This document shows positions 13,001-19,000 of a stretch of DNA of 23,370 nt, piece by piece. The notes under the pieces are model-generated. The model was not told the DNA's origin, did not search any database, and was given only the letters and a program-made list of their open reading frames with translations. Within the stretch, counting starts at the first letter, position 1; every line of letters starts with the position of its first letter. The translations under genes and the position numbers were made by a program. The DNA comes from a bacterium (GTDB taxonomy: Bacteria > JAUVQV01 > DATDCY01), in NCBI GenBank assembly GCA_036524115.1, contig DATDCY010000287.1:1-23370 (forward strand), in the 5' to 3' direction.

Positions 13001-16000
13001 AGGCGGCGTCGTCGTTGTCCTCCACGTTATTGAAGAGCACGCGAGCCACGGTCGGGACCTTGAGCCGGATGCCGGCGCCCCAGTTCCCGGAGACCGAGTT
13101 GAATGCGACAACGCCGGACAATGCATTGGCCGTGGTGTTCAGCGTGCGGCAGGAGATACCGTCTCCGCCGTTCCCCAGTGAGCGGTTGCCCGTGATCTCC
13201 GCGGCAAGCGACGCGAGGCTGCCCGTGAGCTTCGCGTCGCAGCGAATGCCGTTGCCGGCGTTGCCCGACACGGTGTTGTCCGTGATCTGGATGCGCGGAC
13301 TGCTGCCGGTGTTTCCGTCGACCGCGTAGGCCGAGATCCCTTCCGAGCAGCCCGTGACGGAATTGCCGACCGCGTCGAAGACGATGTCCCCGTATTCCGC
13401 GTGCGCATAGATGCCGTTGCCGCAGGCGCGCACCTCGGTGCCGCGGACCGTGTAGCGCGTCCGGCCGCCGGCGGTGCTGCTGCTGTTGTGAAGGTAGATG
13501 GCGGTCTCGCCGGTGTCGTGCACGAGGCTGGCGGTGACGGTCGCAGTGACCTCCGTCAGGCTGTTCTCCGCGTAGCAATGCAACCCCTTCTTGAGCGCGT
13601 TCGCGACCTCGCTCTCGCTCACGGCGAGGGTGACCCGGGCGGAGTTGCGCGCCCAGAGGTAAAGTCCGTCCTCCGTGAAGTTGCGCAGGATGCAGTGGCT
13701 GAGCGAGACCGCCGCCGTGTCGCCGTCGGCGTCGACGTTCACGCCGGTGACTGCATTCTCCACGGTGACATACTCGAGGGTCAGCGCCGAACCGCTGGTC
13801 GCCGGCTGGAACCGGATCCCCTGCCAGTCGCCCCTGGCCAGTCCGGTGCTCGTCGAGCCGAAGACGATCGGGTTCGCCGCGGTGCCCCGGGCGATCAGCG
13901 AGCCGGAGACGACCAGCTCCGCGAGCGTCGTCGCCGCCCCGCCCGCCTGATCGTCGGCGAGCGACGCGAAGCGGATCACGGTCCCGGGCTCCACCGTCAG
14001 CGTCCGACCCTCGGGCACCGTGACGTCCCCGCTGATCGCGACCACACCCGTCCAGGTCTCGTCGGCGACGAGCGTCCCCGACGTCGTGGGCAACGCGCCG
14101 TCGAAGGTGAGCGTGATCCCGGCTCCCGGGGTCTCGATGAGGTCGGCCCGATCGATCACGCGCGAGCGGATCGCATAGATCCCATCCTCCGGAGCCGTCC
14201 AGTCGTGGTACCACTGCTCCCGCCCCTGCGCGGGGGCCCAGCTTGCGCCGCCGTCGGTGCTCACTTCGACGTACGCGACGCCATTGGGCGAGACGGCGAC
14301 GCCCTCGATGCGGGCGTGACGCGACTTGTAGGCGCCGCTCGCCGGAGCCACGATGCGCGAGAAGAGCGCCGCGGGCCGGGTCACCGCAGCGGAGAGCCAT
14401 TCCGCGTAATCGACGCGCCCGAGCGTCCCCGTGTCGTAGACGTCGGTGATCTCCCCGATGTCCTTCGGGTTGCCGCCCGCGGCCATGATGGCCGTGGGGG
14501 CCGCCCCCCAGTAGTTCATCCGGGCGTTGACGGGCGAGGACGTCTGGTTCGTCAGCGCCTGGCCGCCCGCATCCCCATCCAGGTTGTTGAACCAGGCGGT
14601 CGTGGCGGCGCTGCGCTCGAGCTGGAGCCCCGCACCGCTGTTGCCGTGGACGTCGTTGTAGACGATGGCAGTTTCGCTGCCGGCGCCCGACTGGCAGTAG
14701 ATTCCGTACCCTGTGTTGCCATAGACCTCGTTGAGCGTCACCACGGCGTGCAGGCGGTTCTGCGTCGAGGCGCTGCTCCAGAGCTTCACGCCGTTGACGG
14801 CGTTCGCGTACACGGCGTTGCCGGTCACTTCCGCGCTGAGGCCGACGACCGACTCCGAGGTGCAGTCGATCCCGGCGGTGCGATTGTGGTGCAGTTGATT
14901 GCGCATGATCGCCACCGTGAAGGGACGATCGTCCGTCGAAAAACCGTAGCCATGGCAGGAGATGCCGTTCCCGGCGTAGGAGACCGTGTTGTCGGCGAGT
15001 GTGGCCTTCAGGCCGCCCGAGAGCGCGGAGCAGTGGATGCCGTTGCCGTTGGCACTCGTGATCGTGCTGCCGCGGACCGAGAGTCCGAGGCGCGTCCCGG
15101 CGGGGGCGAGGGCGTATACGCCGTCGCCCGAGGTGTTGCGGAGCGTGCAGCCATTGATGCTCAGCTCGGAATCCGTGGCCGTCGCCGCCGCCGTCGCGCT
15201 GACGCCCACCGTCGCATACTCGACAGTGCACTGCGTCAGGTTCACGGTGGCCGCGGCTGTGGTCGGCGCCAGGCGGATCCCGTACCAGTCGCCGGAAGTC
15301 GGCGTCGGTGACGACGACGTGAAGAGGATGGTGCTGCCGGCTGCGCCGGCGGCGTCGAGCGTCCCCTGGACGATCAGCTCCGCCCGGGCCGGGTTGGCGC
15401 CACCGGCCTGATCGTCGCGCTGAGAGGGGAAGATCACCGTCGTCCCCGGGGCGATGGTCAGCGTCACGCCCGGCGGGACGGTCACGTCTCCGGTGAGCGT
15501 GACCACGCCCGACCAGGTCTCGTCCGCCGTCAAGAGTCCGGACGTCGTCGGGAGGGTGTGATCGATGGAGACCGCGATGCCGGAGCCGGGCAGTTCCATG
15601 AGCCCGGCGCTGTCGGTAACCCGCGTCAGGAGCGTGTAGGAGCCGTCCCCGGGCGCCGCCCAGTCGTAGCTCCAGAAGTCAGTACCCTGGGCCGGGAACC
15701 ACGTTTCGCCCCCGTCGGCGCTGACCTCGACGAGCGCGACCCCGGCCGGCGCCACCGCGATGCCCTGGACGTGGAGCGTGCCGAGCTTGTGGACGCTGGC
15801 CGTGGCCGGCCAGAAGATCCGCGAGTGGGGCACCGTCGGCAAGACTTCCGGCGCCGCGAGCCAATCAGCATAGTCGACCCTGCCATAGCTCGCGCTGTTG
15901 TAGTAGTCACGGATCCGCTCGATATCCTTCGGGTTCCCGCCGCTCTCCATCTGCGCACGGGCCGCTTCGCCCCAGTAGTTCCTCGCGGCATCGACGCCGT

Positions 16001-19000
16001 TGACGCTCTGGTTGTTGAACTCGTAGCTCCCCCCCGACCCCCAGAAGCCGTTGAAGGCGGCCCTGGACCCGGCTCCAGCCGGCTGCAGAAACACGCCGTC
16101 GCCGCCGTTCCCGTGGACGTTGTTCAGCAGGAAGCGGGCGGGGAGCAAAGCACTGTAGGAGATCCCGGTGCCGGCGTTGTCATGAACGTCGTTGAGGGCG
16201 AAGAGGACATCCGGGGCCCCGGAGTTCACAGGAAGGGAACTCTGGAAATAGACTCCCACCGCGGCGCCATGGTGAACGTTGTTCGCGGTGAACTCGTTCG
16301 CGGCGTACGTGACGTTCGACTGGCTGATGAGGATGCCATAGCTGGTGCTGTTGCGGAGCTCGTTGCCGCGCACGACGCTGACGAGGCCTTGTGACGGAGT
16401 CCATTGGTCTTGGCAGTAGATCCCGTAGGTGTGACCGTCGACCAGATTGCCGACGATCGTCCGGTCGAGGTCTACACCACTCAGGTACGTATTGATCCCG
16501 TAGGTCCCGTTCGAGAGGATCTGGTTGCCGCGCACGGTGAGGGTGGACTTCGTGCCCCCGCCGCCCTGATTGCCAAAGTACGCGTAGATCCCCCCCAGGA
16601 ATGTCGAAGAGCCCGCGTTGCCGGAGATGATGTTTCCGAAGATGTCCGCCGTGATCAGCCCCCACTGCCCGTAAAGGTGGATGCCGTAACTGCCGTTTGC
16701 GCTGATGGTGCTGTTGCTCACGGCAAACGCCAGCGGCGAGGCAGGGTACGAGGCAAACGCGTAGAGGCCGCGCCCCGAGCAGTCGGTGATGGTACTGCCG
16801 TCCACCGTCACCGTGGCGATCGAACCGCTGTTGGCCGCGACCGCAACCCCGTCCGCGGCATGATGCTGCACGGTGACTCCCGAAAGGGAGACGTTCAGGG
16901 CGTGCGCCCCGGCCGTCGCCGAAATGCCGTTGACCGCGTATTCGACGACGGCGTGCTCGAGCGTGAGGGACGCCGCGCCGGCCGTGGCGTCGACGCGAAT
17001 CCCCTCCCAATCCCCCTTGCCCGGGCTGGTCGAATCGGAGGTGAAGCGGATCGGGCTCGCCGCGGTCCCCTGGGCCACCAGCGACCCCTTCACGATCAGC
17101 TCGGTACGCGCGGCGCTGGTGCCGCCTGCCTGGTCGTCGCGCAGCGCCGGAAAACGGACGACGGTGCCGGGCGCGAGCGTCAACGTCGCCCCCGCGGCGA
17201 CCGTGAGGTCCCCCGTGACGGCCACCGTGCCGGTCCAGGTCTCGCTGGTCGTCAGGGTACCGGTGGTCGTGGGCAGCGTGTCGTCGATCGTCACCTGGAT
17301 CCCAATGCCCACGGTCTCGTAGACGCCGAGTCCGTCACGGGCGCGGGTGAGCACGGTGTGGGTGCCGTTCGCCGGCGACGCCCAGTCATAGGTCCAGGTG
17401 TACGTCCCGGTTGCCGCGTGCCAGGAGCCGCCGTTGTCGGTGCTCACCTCCACGAGCGACACCCCCGCGGGCGCGGCCGCAACCCCCTGGATGCGCAGGA
17501 GGGAGGTCTTCATGGCCGCCCCGTCGGCCGGGGCGCCGATCCAGGAGACCGGCGCCGTGGGCAGGACTCCGGCGGTGGAGAGCCACGGCGCGTAGTCGAC
17601 GCCCCCCTTCGCCGCGTCGTCGAAGCGGTCGCGGATGCGGCCGACGTTCTTGGGGTTGCCCCCGTCCTCCATCTCCTGAGTGGCGAGGGTGCCCCAGTAG
17701 TTCCAGCGGGCGTCGATCGGCGCTGTCTGCTCGTTCCGCAGCTCGAAGCCGCCTGTGCCGTTGTCGGAGATGTTGTTTCGCTGAACCGTGGCGCCGCGCA
17801 GCGCCGCGACTACCAACCCGTCGCCCGCGGCGCCGCTGATCTGGTTGGCAATGACGTCCGCCCCGGGCGCCTGGACGTACGCTCCGCGGCCGTTGCCGGT
17901 GACGGTGTTCAGACTGAAGACCGGATCCGGGTTGAGCGAGGCGTCAGGCAGCGAAAGGTACACGCCATCGGTGCCGTTGTCCTGGACGCGGTTGTTGACC
18001 AGCTCGACGGTGGCGCCCGTAGTGCCGCTGCCCGAGCGCGTGAGGCTGAGACCGCAGGCGCTGTTGGCGTGCAGGTCGCAGTCCCGGATCGAGACGGTGA
18101 AGGGGTAACTGTAAGAGGTCGACGCGGAGGCGGAGAAGATGCCGTTGGTGCACTGCGCGATGTTCGTCCCCCGCGCTTCAAGCGCCAGCGAGCCGTTCGT
18201 GCTCCCGAAATCGATCCCGTTCCCGCAGGCGGTGATCGCGCCCCCAACGACGGTGAGCCGCGCCGGACCGGTGCCGCTGGTGTCGCCGTAGATCTTCACG
18301 CCTGCGACGTGATCCTGCGCCAGCGTGGAGCCCGTGACGTTGAGACTCAGCTCGGAGTTGCTCAGCCGCGAGTAGCCGTAGACGCCGTACCGCCCGGCTC
18401 CCTCGATCTGGCTGTCCCGCACGGTAACGGAGAGTTTCGCCGCCCCTTCGGCCGACGCGAAGACGCCGTCCGTCATCGCGCCGTGGACGGCGCAGTGGTC
18501 AAGGGTGACGGCCGGCGTGACCGCAAGGCCCGAGGTCGTCGCGAAGACGCCCACGCCGGTGACCGCGTGCTCGATGGTGCAGTGCGTCAGGTCGACCGTC
18601 TGACCGGAGGTGTTCGCCTCCACGCGCACCCCCTGCCAGTCGCCCCGCCCCGGGGAGGCCGACGAAGACGTCAGCAGGATCGGGTTGCCCTCCGTCCCCG
18701 ATGCCACGAGGTTCCCGCGCACGATCAACTCGCCCAGCCGCGAGTCCCCACCCATGCCCTGGTCATCCTGGCCGGCGGCAAAGCGCAGGGTGGTGCCGGG
18801 CGCGAGCGTCAGAGTCACTCCCGCGGGCACGACGAGGTCACCCGCGAGCCAGATGTCGCCAGACCACGTTTCGCTCTGGGCAAGCTGGCCGGAGGTGATC
18901 TGCGGGAGCGCGCTGTCGACGGCCACGGCGACGCCCGCGGCGGGGACCTCGAACTGCTCGGAGAGGTCCACGGCCCGCGACAGCAGGCTGTACGAACCAT

